From Marinobacter koreensis (lineage in GTDB: Bacteria > Pseudomonadota > Gammaproteobacteria > Pseudomonadales > Oleiphilaceae): a stretch of DNA of 64,000 nucleotides. Shown here one piece after another: positions 23,646 to 36,019 of the stretch. The notes beneath the pieces are model-generated. The model was given only the letters and a program-made list of their open reading frames with translations. It was not told where the DNA came from and searched no databases. The DNA is taken from positions 434,001-498,000 of the forward strand of contig NZ_JAKZAJ010000004.1 in NCBI RefSeq assembly GCF_023156285.1. The letters run 5' to 3'. Position 1 is the first letter of the stretch. Each line of letters opens with the position of its first letter. The translations under genes and the position numbers were made by a program.

Positions 23646-26366
23646 TCAGTGGGCCTCGTCCCAGTTGTCGCCGACGCCGGCGTCCACGACCAGGGGAATG
23701 TCCAGTTTCGTGGTTTCCGACATCCGCTTCACCAGACCGTCCCGCACTTTCTCCAGTGCTGATTCCTTGACCTCGACAATGAGTTCGTCGTGTACCTGCA
23801 TGGTCATGCGGGCATCGTCGGGATGCGTTTCACGCAGCCAGGCATCAACCTCGATCATGGCCCGCTTGATGATATCGGCCGCGGTACCCTGCATGGGGGC
23901 GTTGATGGCCGTGCGCTCGGCGGCCTGTTGCAGCTGTTTGTTACGGGCGTTGATCTCGGGCAGGTACAGGCGCCGGCCGAACAGGGTTTCCACGAAGCCG
24001 TCCTCATGGGCCTGCTTGCGGATGTTGTCCATGTACTTGAGGACACCGGGATACCGTTCGAAGTAGCGGTCGATGTATTCCTGGGCCAGTTTGCGTTCAA
24101 CGCCCAGTTGCCGGGACAGTCCGAACGCGGACATGCCATAGATCAGGCCGAAGTTGATGGCTTTTGCGCTTCTGCGCTGTTCCCCGCTGACATCGGAGAG
24201 GGCCACGCCGAACACCTCTGCGGCCGTTGCCTTGTGAATATCCTCGCCATGCTCGAAGGCCGTGATCAGGCCTTTATCCCCGGACAGATGCGCCATGATC
24301 CGTAGCTCGATCTGGGAATAGTCCGCTGCCACCAGCTTGTAGCCTTCCGGCGCAATGAAGGCCTGCCGGATGCGACGACCTTCTTCCGTCCGTATCGGAA
24401 TGTTCTGCAGGTTCGGTTCCGAGGACGACAGCCGCCCGGTGGCGGTTACGGCCTGATGATAGGACGTGTGAACCCGACCGGTCCGGTGGTGAATCAGTTC
24501 CGGCAGAGTGTCGGTGTAGGTGGATTTCAGCTTGCTCAGGCTGCGATGTTCCACAATGAGCCGGGGCAGTTCGTGTTCGTGAGCCAGTTCCTGCAGAACC
24601 GGCTCCGCCGTCGATGGTGCGCCCTTGGGAGTCTTCTTGATGACTTTCAGTCCGAGTTTGTCATAAAGGATGGCCTGAAGCTGTTTGGTGGAACCCAGGT
24701 TGAAGCTTTCCCCGGCGACCTCGTGAGCCTCTTTTTCCAGCTCGGCCATACGCTCGGCCAGTTCCTGGCTCTGCTTTCTGAGCACGCTGGCGCTGATCAG
24801 CGTACCCCGTTGTTCCATGCGCGAGAGCACGGGCACCAGCGGGAGATCGATCTCCCGGTAGACTGCATCCAGTCGTCCGGTGTTGCGAAGCTTCGGACTC
24901 AGCGTCTGGTGCAGGCGCAGGGTGATGTCTGCGTCTTCCGCTGCGTAGGGGCCGGCCTTGTCCAGGTCAATCTGGTTGAAGGTGAGCTGCTTGGCGCCCT
25001 TGCCGGCAATGGATTCAAAGGTAATTGTCTGTTCGTCCAGGTATTCCCGGGCGAGGCTGTCCATGTCGTGGCGGGTGGCGACCGAATTGTAGACGTAGGA
25101 CTCCAGCATGGTGTCCTCGGCAATGCCCTCCAGGTTGATGCCGTGGTTGGCGAGCACGTTTTTATCGTACTTGAGGTTCTGGCCCACCTTTTTCTGGTCG
25201 GGATCTTCCAGCAGCGGCTTGAGCTGAGAGAGTACCTGGTCCCGGTCCAGCTGATCCGGCGCGCCCATGTAATCGTGAGCCAGGGGGACATAGGCGGCCT
25301 CGCCCGCCTCGACAGCAAAGGACACACCCACAATCTCGGCATCGATATAACGGAGGCTGGTGGTCTCTGTATCGAAGGCGAACAGGTCGGAGGCTTTCAG
25401 TCGCTCCAGCCAGTCGTCCAGTTCTTCCTGCTCGGTGATGACGCTGTAGCGCTTTTCGATCGGCGCCTGCGCAGCACTGCTGTCCTTCGCATTCGTTTCG
25501 GCGCCGGCGGTCTCCAGCTCGGAGATCCAGTTGCGGAATTCGTATTCCCGGAACAGCGTCAGTAACTGATCATCGTCCTGTTGCCGGAGCTGAAGATCTT
25601 CCAGGCCAAATTCGAGGTCGACATCGGTCTTGATGGTCGCCAGGTCTCGGCTCAGGGGCAGGGTTTCCAGTGCCTCGCGCAGGTTCTCGCCAATCTTGCC
25701 CTTGATGTCATCGGCGTGCGCCATGAGGTTGTCCAGATCGCCGTAGGATTCCAGCCATTTCACCGCCGTCTTGGGGCCGCACTTGTTGACGCCCGGAATA
25801 TTGTCGACTTTGTCGCCCACCAGGGCCAGGTAGTCGATGATCTGCTCCGGCGTGACACCGAATTTCTCGACCACGCCCTCGCGGTCCATCCGGGTCTCGG
25901 TCATGGTATTGATCAGCGTGACATGATCACTGACCAGTTGCGCCATATCCTTGTCTCCGGTGGAGACCACAACGTCGATGCCCTTGCTGGTGGCCTCGTT
26001 GGCCAGGGTGCCGATCACGTCGTCCGCTTCGACCTCCGGCACGATCAGTAAAGGCAGCCCCATGGCCCTGACGATGTCATGGATGGGCTCGATCTGGATG
26101 GCCAGATCGTCCGGCATGGGGGGGCGATTCGCCTTGTAGTCTTCGTACATCTGGTGGCGAAAGGTTTTGCCCTTGGCATCGAATACCACGACCATTTTCG
26201 ACCCGGGGAAATCCTGCTCCAGGCGACGGATCATGCTGATCACACCCTTGATGGCCCCGGTTGGATGATCCTTGCTGTTGGTGAGGGGCGGCAGCGCATG
26301 ATAGGCACGAAACAGATAGGACGAACCGTCTACCAGTACCACCGGTGGGGTCTTTTGATCATTCAT
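23646..26366 (-). CDS. polA: DNA polymerase I
   Basis: A 906-residue polymerase with all three domains. The 5'-nuclease region opens PVVLVDGSSYLFRAYHAL and has VVSTGDKDMAQLV and LVGDKVDNIPG. The 3'-5' proofreading domain keeps its acidic residues in FAFDTETTSL. The polymerase domain has SSEPNLQNIP, ADYSQIELR, the O-helix SAKAINFGLIYG and VHDELIVEV near the end. It fills gaps and removes RNA primers. ATG 26366 is used (MNDQKTPP); a longer upstream frame is unsupported. It diverges from the DUF2782 gene, which is the gene pair seen in pseudomonads. Confidence 0.97.
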   Translation of the reverse strand: MNDQKTPPVVLVDGSSYLFRAYHALPPLTNSKDHPTGAIKGVISMIRRLEQDFPGSKMVVVFDAKGKTFRHQMYEDYKANRPPMPDDLAIQIEPIHDIVRAMGLPLLIVPEVEADDVIGTLANEATSKGIDVVVSTGDKDMAQLVSDHVTLINTMTETRMDREGVVEKFGVTPEQIIDYLALVGDKVDNIPGVNKCGPKTAVKWLESYGDLDNLMAHADDIKGKIGENLREALETLPLSRDLATIKTDVDLEFGLEDLQLRQQDDDQLLTLFREYEFRNWISELETAGAETNAKDSSAAQAPIEKRYSVITEQEELDDWLERLKASDLFAFDTETTSLRYIDAEIVGVSFAVEAGEAAYVPLAHDYMGAPDQLDRDQVLSQLKPLLEDPDQKKVGQNLKYDKNVLANHGINLEGIAEDTMLESYVYNSVATRHDMDSLAREYLDEQTITFESIAGKGAKQLTFNQIDLDKAGPYAAEDADITLRLHQTLSPKLRNTGRLDAVYREIDLPLVPVLSRMEQRGTLISASVLRKQSQELAERMAELEKEAHEVAGESFNLGSTKQLQAILYDKLGLKVIKKTPKGAPSTAEPVLQELAHEHELPRLIVEHRSLSKLKSTYTDTLPELIHHRTGRVHTSYHQAVTATGRLSSSEPNLQNIPIRTEEGRRIRQAFIAPEGYKLVAADYSQIELRIMAHLSGDKGLITAFEHGEDIHKATAAEVFGVALSDVSGEQRRSAKAINFGLIYGMSAFGLSRQLGVERKLAQEYIDRYFERYPGVLKYMDNIRKQAHEDGFVETLFGRRLYLPEINARNKQLQQAAERTAINAPMQGTAADIIKRAMIEVDAWLRETHPDDARMTMQVHDELIVEVKESALEKVRDGLVKRMSETTKLDIPLVVDAGVGDNWDEAH

Positions 26367-26453
26367 ACAAATACGGATCCGGATTCTGATTGAAGCGTGG
26401 GTTGGCTTGTGCAACTCTGTAACGAATTCAGTGGACAAAAGGGTAGCACGAAA

Positions 26454-26792
26454 ATGAAACGTATCGCCTGTCCGGCCCTGTTGCTGGCCTGTATGCCGTT
26501 GGCAGCCCTGGCCCAGGAAAAAGGCGCCCTGGACCAGACGCCGGTGGAAACGCCTAAAGAGCCGGTGGTCGTGTCCGACTATCAGCCTGCAGATGGCGGC
26601 CCGGAGATTGTTATCCGTCCGGGCGACAAGAAAGTGTTCTACGAGTATCGGGTAAACGGGCAGCTGATGGAGATCAAGGTGATTCCGGATGTCGGCAAGG
26701 AATACTACCTGGTGCCGGCGGATGGCGGCGGCTGGATCCGGGAAACCAAATCCGACCTGCTGGTCCCCAGCTGGGTGCTTTTCCGCTGGTAG
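26454..26792 (+). CDS. DUF2782 exported protein
   Basis: A 112-residue protein with a signal peptide (KRIACPALLLACMPLAALAQ) and a mature domain matching DUF2782: a Pro/Glu-rich spacer, then VVIRPGD-type strand (PEIVIRPGDKKVFYEYRVNG), QLMEIKVIP and a C-terminal LVPSWVLFRW. The family is commonly encoded next to and divergent from polA. Its function is unknown; location in the periplasm is inferred. ATG 26454 fits the signal peptide; the 87 bases between it and the polA start hold both promoters. Confidence 0.88.
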   Translation: MKRIACPALLLACMPLAALAQEKGALDQTPVETPKEPVVVSDYQPADGGPEIVIRPGDKKVFYEYRVNGQLMEIKVIPDVGKEYYLVPADGGGWIRETKSDLLVPSWVLFRW

Positions 26793-26811
26793 CGTTCTGC
26801 TTCCGGCCGGG

Positions 26812-27192
26812 TCAGATCAGGTCAACAGATACTGGCTCGGACCGTCTGCTTTCCAACCCCTCCGTGTCCACCGTGCTGATGGCAAACTCGTACGCTCCTG
26901 GCGGCAGCGATGGCAGTCGGTAACGGGTGACGGTCGAGTCCTGCCGTCCGAGAAGGTGGAAGGTCTGCTCGTGTCTTAGCCTGTAATAGATTTTGAACGA
27001 TTCGATCTGGCCGACACGCAATGCGCTGCCATCGGCGCGCGTCATGGGGGCGTTCCAGGACAGCGTTGGCTGGTCACTGGCAGAGCCTCCGTTACAGCCC
27101 CCAAGCATCAGGGCCAGTATGCAGAGTGCGGGCATAAGGCTTCGTCTGGACGGGTGCCCTGCCCGCCAGAACGTTCGGGATTGCTGCTTCAT
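26812..27192 (-). CDS. Lipoprotein with a fibronectin type III-like domain
   Basis: A 126-residue protein. A hydrophobic segment CILALMLGGC ends in a lipobox (L-G-G-C), predicting lipid anchoring. The mature part has the strand pattern of one Fn3 domain: TLSWNAPMTRADGS, IESFKIYYRL, YRLPSLPPGAYEFAISTVDTEGLES and a final SVDLI. The start is uncertain: ATG 27192 gives a long basic n-region, while ATG 27135 leaves too short and uncharged a leader. It converges with the DUF2782 gene, the stops being 19 bases apart. Function unknown; a cell-surface or adhesion role is a guess. Confidence 0.7.
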   Translation of the reverse strand: MKQQSRTFWRAGHPSRRSLMPALCILALMLGGCNGGSASDQPTLSWNAPMTRADGSALRVGQIESFKIYYRLRHEQTFHLLGRQDSTVTRYRLPSLPPGAYEFAISTVDTEGLESRRSEPVSVDLI

Positions 27193-27478
27193 AGTGCTCG
27201 ATATTGCTCGCATGCAGGCCCTTGCCGGGCTACGACTGTTTTCGTTATGTGTGGAGCCGGAATAATGCGGGTAGACGAGCTTCCGAAATCGTTTGCATTA
27301 TGCCCGACTCCATCCCGGGATCAAGTGACCAAAGCGTCATGCAAGGATGCATCGGATTCCTGTTTTAGTATGAACATTCTAATTTTTGCCCGTAATTTGG
27401 AACCTGAAAGCTTAAAGAGGCCCGTCAAGGCAAACACCTCAGGGCCGTTGAATGTTCGACAAATCAGGGAGAACTACC

Positions 27479-27898
27479 ATGGGTAAACTTAAATCCTATC
27501 AGGAACAACTTCAGGACATCGTTGAGAAGGGCATCAACGCCGCGGAAGAGCAGCAGAAGAAACTGGCTTCCAAGCCGTTCGACTACGCCGAGAAGCTGGA
27601 GTCCGAGGCGCGCGAATACAGCGTCAAGACCCTGCGCAAGCGTTACGATGGCTACAGTGAGAGCCTGTTCGAACAGCTTCGCAGCCTGAACAGCCGCTTT
27701 GGCAGCTTTGCCGCCGATCTGGTAGCCAAGCTCGAGAAGGAAGCCGCGGAAGGTGCCGATGCTGTTTCCGAAGCAGCCGAAGAAGTGGCTGACTCCGCTC
27801 AGGAAGCCAAGAAGACCGTTGCCAAGAAGCCGGCAGCACGCAAGACCACTGCTCGCAAGAGCACCGGTTCTGCCAGCAAGAGCACCGCTTCTGCTTGA
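27479..27898 (+). CDS. Phasin-like protein with a Lys/Ala-rich tail
   Basis: A 139-residue protein. Residues 1-90 form an amphipathic, coiled-coil-prone helix region (SYQEQLQDIVEKGINAAEEQ, then YSESLFEQLRSLNSRF), as in phasins that coat polyhydroxyalkanoate granules. After an Ala/Glu-rich linker the last 35 residues are Lys/Ala/Thr/Ser-rich (KKTVAKKPAARKTT...), like the histone H1-like tail of PhaF that binds DNA. AGGGAG precedes ATG 27479. No PHA synthase gene is in the window. It stands alone between a 286-base upstream gap and a bidirectional terminator. Alternative: an H1-like nucleoid protein. Confidence 0.65.
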   Translation: MGKLKSYQEQLQDIVEKGINAAEEQQKKLASKPFDYAEKLESEAREYSVKTLRKRYDGYSESLFEQLRSLNSRFGSFAADLVAKLEKEAAEGADAVSEAAEEVADSAQEAKKTVAKKPAARKTTARKSTGSASKSTASA

Positions 27899-27934
27899 TA
27901 GCGTTGACGGATCGGCTCAGGTCGGTCTGCAATG

Positions 27935-27969
27935 AAAAAGGGCGTTGCCGATCGGCAACGCCCTTTTTT
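27935..27969. terminator. Bidirectional terminator between convergent genes
   Basis: A near-perfect palindrome: AAAAA, GGGCGTTGCCGATC and its complement, TTTTTT. It ends both the phasin-like gene (stop 27898) and the pyrE-DUF4124 pair (stop 27995). Confidence 0.92.
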
Positions 27970-27994
27970 GTGCGCTTCGGGTGATCCCGTTCGC

Positions 27995-28642
27995 TCAGTT
28001 TTCCTTGGGGGGATCCAGTGGCAGGGTGCGCTCTTCGTCGGTAATCTCCTCCAGACGCTTGATGTCCTTGAGGTACGACTCCTTCATTTCGAGGATTTCC
28101 TTCTGCTGACTGGCGATTTCCCGCTCCATATCCTTGATCTGCGACTCGAGTCGCTCGATTTTCTGCAGTGTGGCGTCGGGAATATCCCGGCCGCTCCGCT
28201 CCATGTCGGCAGCCCGGCTCTGTTCATTATCGAGTTGGGAGGAGACCACGGCGATGTTGCCGCGCTTGAGCTGAATCAGGCCCTGCATTTCCCGTATCTT
28301 CCGGTACATGGCCTTGACCGCCTGGTCGGGATGGCTGTATCGCTTGAGAAGCTTCTCATCCTCTTTGCGCTGTTGTTCGCGTTCTTGCTCGCGTTGCTTT
28401 TCGGCCTCACGTGCCGCAATTTCTTCCTTGGTCGGGGCCGGAGGTACGGTTTCGACCACGCGACCATTGCTGCCGAGGATGTCGTAGCCCCTTTTTGTTG
28501 CTTCCTGGGGAATCGTGTTGCCGATCACCACCTGTCCATTGTCATCGGTATAGCGATACATCTGCGCGTGGGCAGTCAGTGTCGTGCCCAGGCAGACAGC
28601 CAGCAGGGCAGCCGAGGAATAAACAGACAGACGATGGCTCAT
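27995..28642 (-). CDS. DUF4124 coiled-coil exported protein
   Basis: A 215-residue protein. A signal peptide (LLAVCLGTTLTAHA) is followed by a DUF4124 domain with the typical QMYRYTDDNGQVVIGNTIP strand pair, then a long charged coiled coil: a KEEIAAREAEKQREQEREQ stretch and heptads through LESQIKDMEREIASQQKEI. It is the gene after pyrE in pseudomonads too. Periplasmic location is inferred; function unknown. It begins three bases after the pyrE stop, so the two are cotranscribed. Confidence 0.85.
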   Translation of the reverse strand: MSHRLSVYSSAALLAVCLGTTLTAHAQMYRYTDDNGQVVIGNTIPQEATKRGYDILGSNGRVVETVPPAPTKEEIAAREAEKQREQEREQQRKEDEKLLKRYSHPDQAVKAMYRKIREMQGLIQLKRGNIAVVSSQLDNEQSRAADMERSGRDIPDATLQKIERLESQIKDMEREIASQQKEILEMKESYLKDIKRLEEITDEERTLPLDPPKEN

Positions 28643-28645
28643 CGG

Positions 28646-29284
28646 TCAGACTCCGTAACGATCTCTGTAGTGGGCTACCTGCTCGGCATGCCCGGCGAAC
28701 TCGGGGTTTGCCTTGAGGTAGTCGAGAATTTGTTCCAGGCGAATGATGCTGACCACCGGAATGTTGAACTCCTTTTCCACCTCCTGGATGGCCGACAGTT
28801 CCCCATTGCCTTTCTCCTGGCGATCCAGCGCGATCAGAACGCCCGCCGGTTCTGCTCCGGCCGACTGGATGATCTCGATGGATTCCCGGATGGCCGTGCC
28901 CGCTGTGATGACGTCATCCACGATCAGAATACGACCTTCCAGAGGTGCGCCGACAATGTTTCCGCCTTCACCATGATCTTTCTTCTCTTTGCGGTTAAAC
29001 GCAAAGGGTTTGCTGTTACCTTCTGTAGCAAGCGCCATGGCTGTCACGGTGGCCAAGGGAATGCCCTTATAGGCAGGGCCGAAAATGATGTCATAATCCA
29101 GCCCGCTGCGGCTGATGGCGGCGGCATAGGCTTTGCTTAGTTCCAGCAGGTCTTCGCCGGTGTTGAACAGGCCTGCGTTGAAAAAGTACGGGCTGGTACG
29201 GCCGGATTTGAGTGTGAATTCGCCAAAACGCAATACATTCCGGCGGATGGCAAATTCGATGAAATCTCGCTGATAGTCGTGCAT
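28646..29284 (-). CDS. pyrE: Orotate phosphoribosyltransferase
   Basis: A 212-residue enzyme of pyrimidine synthesis joining orotate to PRPP. Motifs: [18 protein letters not shown] near residue 23-40, [10 protein letters not shown] (about 70), the flexible loop [13 protein letters not shown] (about 96-108) with catalytic lysines, and the PRPP-binding [13 protein letters not shown] (about 121-133). Start ATG 29284 gives the usual length; an earlier frame start would add 20 poor residues. It diverges from crc with 81 bases between starts, as in Pseudomonas. Confidence 0.97.
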   Translation of the reverse strand: MHDYQRDFIEFAIRRNVLRFGEFTLKSGRTSPYFFNAGLFNTGEDLLELSKAYAAAISRSGLDYDIIFGPAYKGIPLATVTAMALATEGNSKPFAFNRKEKKDHGEGGNIVGAPLEGRILIVDDVITAGTAIRESIEIIQSAGAEPAGVLIALDRQEKGNGELSAIQEVEKEFNIPVVSIIRLEQILDYLKANPEFAGHAEQVAHYRDRYGV

Positions 29285-29365
29285 GACAAGGCTTCTGGCG
29301 GGTCCGGATCTTTTATTAACACGTAAAACCGGTATCATACACACAAACCGAATCAGGGAACACGT

Positions 29366-30172
29366 ATGCGGGTAGTATCAATCAGCGTCAATGGTCTGGC
29401 CCAGGCTGTTGATCAGGGCTTTTTTGACTGGCTGGCGAACCAGGATGCTGACGTGGTGTGCGTTCAGGATCACCGCATGCGTGCCTATGAGATCGAGGAT
29501 TACAATCTCATTCCCGAGGGGTACGAAGCCTACTTCATCGATGGCGAGCAAAACGAACACGGTGGCGTTGGCATCTATACCCGCCATTTCCCCAAGGCCA
29601 TCATGTACGGCTTCGCCAATGAGCAGGCCGACCGCGAAGGGCGGTTCATTCAGGCCGACTTTGACAAGGTCTCCGTAGCCTGTGTTCTGGCCCCGTGCGC
29701 CCTTGGTCGTGAGGAAGAGCTGACTGGTGAGGATGATCTGACGGTTCTTGATCACAAGGATGAGTTCATGGAGGCGTTTGGTCTGCATATGCAGAAGACC
29801 CTGCGAAAGCGTCGTCAGTTCATCTTCTGTGCAAACCTGCAGACGGCTCACCATGTGACGGACGCCAGTCCGCTTTACCACAAGTTTGATTTTTCAGGCT
29901 TCCTGCCCCACGAGCGGGCATGGCTGGATCGTTTGTTCGACGAGATGGGCTGTGTCGATGCCTTCCGTGAGGTCAACAAGCAGAGCAATCAGTTTACCTG
30001 GTGGCCGGAGCAGGCCGAGGGTGCCCGCCGGAATGCCGGTATCCGGGTGGATTACCAGTTGCTGACGCCGGGCATTCGCAAGACCATCGAGGATGGCTGG
30101 ATCGATACATCGACCCGGTTTTCCGACCATGCGCCGGTGATTATGGATTACGACATAGAGATCGGTTTTTAA
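29366..30172 (+). CDS. crc: Catabolite repression control protein Crc
   Basis: A 268-residue exonuclease III-fold protein. It aligns by eye with Pseudomonas Crc throughout: the N-terminal [74 protein letters not shown] and [11 protein letters not shown]. Active-site residues needed by ExoIII are changed: the usual QE in the catalytic strand is QD, and the GDxN catalytic loop reads CANLQTA, so no nuclease activity is expected. Crc works with Hfq to repress translation of catabolic mRNAs at A-rich sites. The gene is divergent from pyrE, the same arrangement as in Pseudomonas, which supports orthology over a true XthA. Confidence 0.85.
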   Translation: MRVVSISVNGLAQAVDQGFFDWLANQDADVVCVQDHRMRAYEIEDYNLIPEGYEAYFIDGEQNEHGGVGIYTRHFPKAIMYGFANEQADREGRFIQADFDKVSVACVLAPCALGREEELTGEDDLTVLDHKDEFMEAFGLHMQKTLRKRRQFIFCANLQTAHHVTDASPLYHKFDFSGFLPHERAWLDRLFDEMGCVDAFREVNKQSNQFTWWPEQAEGARRNAGIRVDYQLLTPGIRKTIEDGWIDTSTRFSDHAPVIMDYDIEIGF

Positions 30173-30203
30173 ATCCCGGTTCTGGGGGAGGTCGCCATCA
30201 CGA

Positions 30204-30289
30204 CAACCATTCCCCAGAACCGCTACGAGCACATCCATGTGCGCTTGTTCTCGGCCGTCCCTGGCCTCCAACATTCTGGGGAATGGTTG
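30204..30289. repeat. Palindromic intergenic repeat between crc and rph
   Basis: Perfect 16-base arms CAACCATTCCCCAGAA (30204-30219) and complement (30274-30289) enclose 54 bases, with partly complementary flanks (TTCTGGGGGAG at 30180, CTCCCCAGAAG at 30299). The loop holds GAGCACATCCATGTGC, again a small hairpin centred on CATCCATG, as in the repeat at 20216-20323. The two are probably related members of one repeat family. It lies between convergent stops and could serve as their terminator. Confidence 0.8.
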
Positions 30290-30315
30290 CCGCAATGGCT
30301 CCCCAGAAGTCTGAA

Positions 30316-31032
30316 TCAGCTTTCCAGCGCTGTTTTCTGAATCTCAAACAGCTGTTCAATTCCCTGCTTTGCCAGCGTCAGCATGCTGTCCAGCTCTGTC
30401 TGGTCGAATGGCGCGCCTTCCGCAGTACCCTGGATTTCGATGAAGCCGCCCTGGTCGGTCATGATGACGTTCATGTCGGTTTCGGCTTCGGAGTCTTCCG
30501 GGTAGTCGAGGTCCACCACCGGGGTTCCCTTGTAGACACCGACTGACAGTGCCGCAACCATCTGCTTCAGAGGGGATTTCTTGAGGCGCTTCTCGGCCAC
30601 CAGGTGGTTCAGGGCGTCGACCAGTGCCACGCAGCCGCCGGTGATGGCAGCCGTGCGGGTGCCGCCGTCGGCCTGGATGACGTCGCAGTCGATGGTGATG
30701 GTGTGCTCGCCAAGTGCCTCGAGGTCCACCGCGGCGCGGAGGGAGCGGCCGATCAGGCGCTGGATTTCAACGGTGCGTCCACCCTGTTTGCCACGGGCCG
30801 CTTCGCGGCCCATGCGGCTGCCGGTGGAGCGGGGCAGCATGCCGTATTCGGCGGTGATCCAGCCTTTGCCTTCGCCCCGGAGGAACGGCGGAACCTTGTT
30901 TTCGACGGAGGCGGTGCAGATCACTTTGGTGTCCCCGAATTCCACCAGTACCGAGCCTTCGGCGTGGCGGGTGTAGTGTCGGGTCAGTCGAACGTCTCTG
31001 GGCTGTTCGGGCGTTCTGCCGCTTGGTCGCAT
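30316..31032 (-). CDS. rph: Ribonuclease PH
   Basis: A 238-residue phosphorolytic 3'-5' exoribonuclease that trims tRNA 3' ends. Signatures: [30 protein letters not shown] at the start (given here in part: RPSGRTPEQ), [27 protein letters not shown] (about 66-83), [31 protein letters not shown] and [18 protein letters not shown]. The phosphate-binding and metal residues (D in [10 protein letters not shown] and in the [10 protein letters not shown] region) are present and the C-terminal helix is intact, unlike the frameshifted copy in some E. coli strains. It diverges from yicC. Confidence 0.97.
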   Translation of the reverse strand: MRPSGRTPEQPRDVRLTRHYTRHAEGSVLVEFGDTKVICTASVENKVPPFLRGEGKGWITAEYGMLPRSTGSRMGREAARGKQGGRTVEIQRLIGRSLRAAVDLEALGEHTITIDCDVIQADGGTRTAAITGGCVALVDALNHLVAEKRLKKSPLKQMVAALSVGVYKGTPVVDLDYPEDSEAETDMNVIMTDQGGFIEIQGTAEGAPFDQTELDSMLTLAKQGIEQLFEIQKTALES

Positions 31033-31214
31033 AGTGAGTCCTGTTTCTGAAAGGAAATGTCCGGAGCATTCCGGTCGGATTCGATAAAGGCGGAGGAGTA
31101 TAACATGCCGGTTGGCAATGACAGGCCGTGTGTCTGTGCACCTTTGGTCGGGTTCGCCGCGAACGATCGGAGCCTGTTAAACTCGACGGATCTGCCAACA
31201 GGATGGGAGTCGAT

Positions 31215-32081
31215 ATGATCCGGAGTATGACGTCGTTTGCCCGGAAAGAGGTTCGCGGGGACTGGGGTACACTGACCTGCGAGATTCGCACTGTAAACCA
31301 CCGGTACCTGGAGCCGTCGTTTCGGTTGCCCGAAGCCTTCCGGGAGCTGGAGAACCGGTTCAGGGAGGCGCTTCGCAGCGGAGTGAAGCGGGGTAAGGTC
31401 GACATCTCCATGCGTTTGCAGGCCGCGGAGGAGGTCACGCAGAGCTTCGAGATCAGCGACGAAATGGCACGAGCGGTCAACGAGGCCGCGAACCATATCA
31501 ACCGGATGCTTGATAACCCCGCCCACATCAGTGCACTCGACATTCTGCGGTGGCCCGGGGTTCTGTCGGTGCCCGAGCAGGATTACAGTGCGGTGCGCTC
31601 GGAGGCTGTGGATCTTTTTGCCGAGACGGTGAAGGAATTGGTGGAGGTTCGTCAGCGGGAGGGTGAGCGACTGCGCCCCCTGTTCGAGGACCGGCTGGAT
31701 ACCATGGCCAGCCTGGTTGGTGAAGTGAGGCAGAGCATGCCTCAGCTGATCGACGCGCAGGAAAAGCAGCTTCGGGAGCGTTTCGAGAAGGCCAGGGTTG
31801 AGCTGGACCCGGATCGGATAGCACAGGAAATGGTGATGTTGGCGCAGAAAAGCGATGTGGCCGAAGAGCTCGATCGTCTCGATGCCCATATTGGTGAAGT
31901 CCGGGATACCCTGCAGACCGATGAACCGATTGGGCGTCGGCTCGACTTTCTCATGCAGGAGCTCAATCGCGAAGCGAATACCCTCAGCAGCAAGAGTATT
32001 GATGCCGGTGTCACCCGGGCGGCCGTGGATCTCAAGGTGTTGATTGAGCAGATACGCGAACAGGTCCAGAACATCGAGTAA
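31215..32081 (+). CDS. yicC: YicC family endoribonuclease
   Basis: A 288-residue protein of the YicC (YloC) family. It begins MIRSMTSFARKE, continues with the conserved EIRTVNHRYLEPSFRLPE, LENRFREALRSGVKRGKVD, GVLSVPE, and ends in the family C-terminus (RRLDFLMQELNREANTLSSKS and the RAAVDLKVLIEQIREQVQN helix). YicC homologues act in RNA turnover. GGGAG (31205-31209) precedes ATG 31215. The gene is normally directly followed by gmk in pseudomonads; here a P-type ATPase gene has been inserted between them. Confidence 0.95.
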   Translation: MIRSMTSFARKEVRGDWGTLTCEIRTVNHRYLEPSFRLPEAFRELENRFREALRSGVKRGKVDISMRLQAAEEVTQSFEISDEMARAVNEAANHINRMLDNPAHISALDILRWPGVLSVPEQDYSAVRSEAVDLFAETVKELVEVRQREGERLRPLFEDRLDTMASLVGEVRQSMPQLIDAQEKQLRERFEKARVELDPDRIAQEMVMLAQKSDVAEELDRLDAHIGEVRDTLQTDEPIGRRLDFLMQELNREANTLSSKSIDAGVTRAAVDLKVLIEQIREQVQNIE

Positions 32082-32112
32082 CTGAAATCCCCGCGGAAGG
32101 ATGCCCAGATCG

Positions 32113-35560
<3,448 letters not shown>

Positions 35561-35644
35561 TAAGGGCTTTTGCTGTATACAAATTGAGCCGGCCGCAGTA
35601 CACTACGCGGTCTTCTGAATCAGTTATTTTTTGTCGGGGAAGTT

Positions 35645-35857
35645 ATGGCACGAGTTACCGTTGAAGATTGTCTGGAAAACGTTGATAACCGCTTCCAGCT
35701 GGTGATGCTGGCTACCAAGCGTGCCCGCCAGATTGCGACCAAGGGCTTTGAACCGATGGTCGCGGAAGAGAATGATAAGCCGACGGTCATCGCACTGCGC
35801 GAAATTGCTGAAGGCAAGGTAACCCGGGATCTCCTCAAGGAAGAAGACGAGGATTGA
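35645..35857 (+). CDS. rpoZ: RNA polymerase omega subunit
   Basis: A 70-residue omega subunit that helps assemble RNA polymerase and forms part of a ppGpp site. The family sequence is clear: [20 protein letters not shown] (first 20), then [22 protein letters not shown]. It ends with an acidic tail (KEEDED) and is shorter than the E. coli protein (91 residues). GGGGAAG lies just upstream of ATG 35645. It lies between gmk and spoT and is followed by a terminator, so rpoZ and spoT are not simply one transcript. Confidence 0.96.
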   Translation: MARVTVEDCLENVDNRFQLVMLATKRARQIATKGFEPMVAEENDKPTVIALREIAEGKVTRDLLKEEDED

Positions 35858-35961
35858 CCCTGCGGCGGGATATCTACCTACCCGCAGGCGAGAGTCATTG
35901 AAATCTGTCCCCGCGGTTTTATAGTGTATCTATAGAACGTTGCTGGAAGGATCAGGAAGGA

Positions 35962-35988
35962 CCCGAATGCATGCATTCGGGTTTTTTT
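35962..35988 (+). terminator. Rho-independent terminator after rpoZ
   Basis: CCCGAATGCATGCATTCGGG (35962-35981) is a perfect palindrome followed by seven T residues. It stands 32 bases before the spoT GTG start, so spoT either has its own promoter or depends on read-through. Confidence 0.9.
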
Positions 35989-36019
35989 GTCCCTGTCATT
36001 TGAAGAATGTGGAGGCGCG

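Noticed and set aside
24456..25565. Long plus-strand frames opposite polA
   Set aside because: polA is complete on the minus strand.
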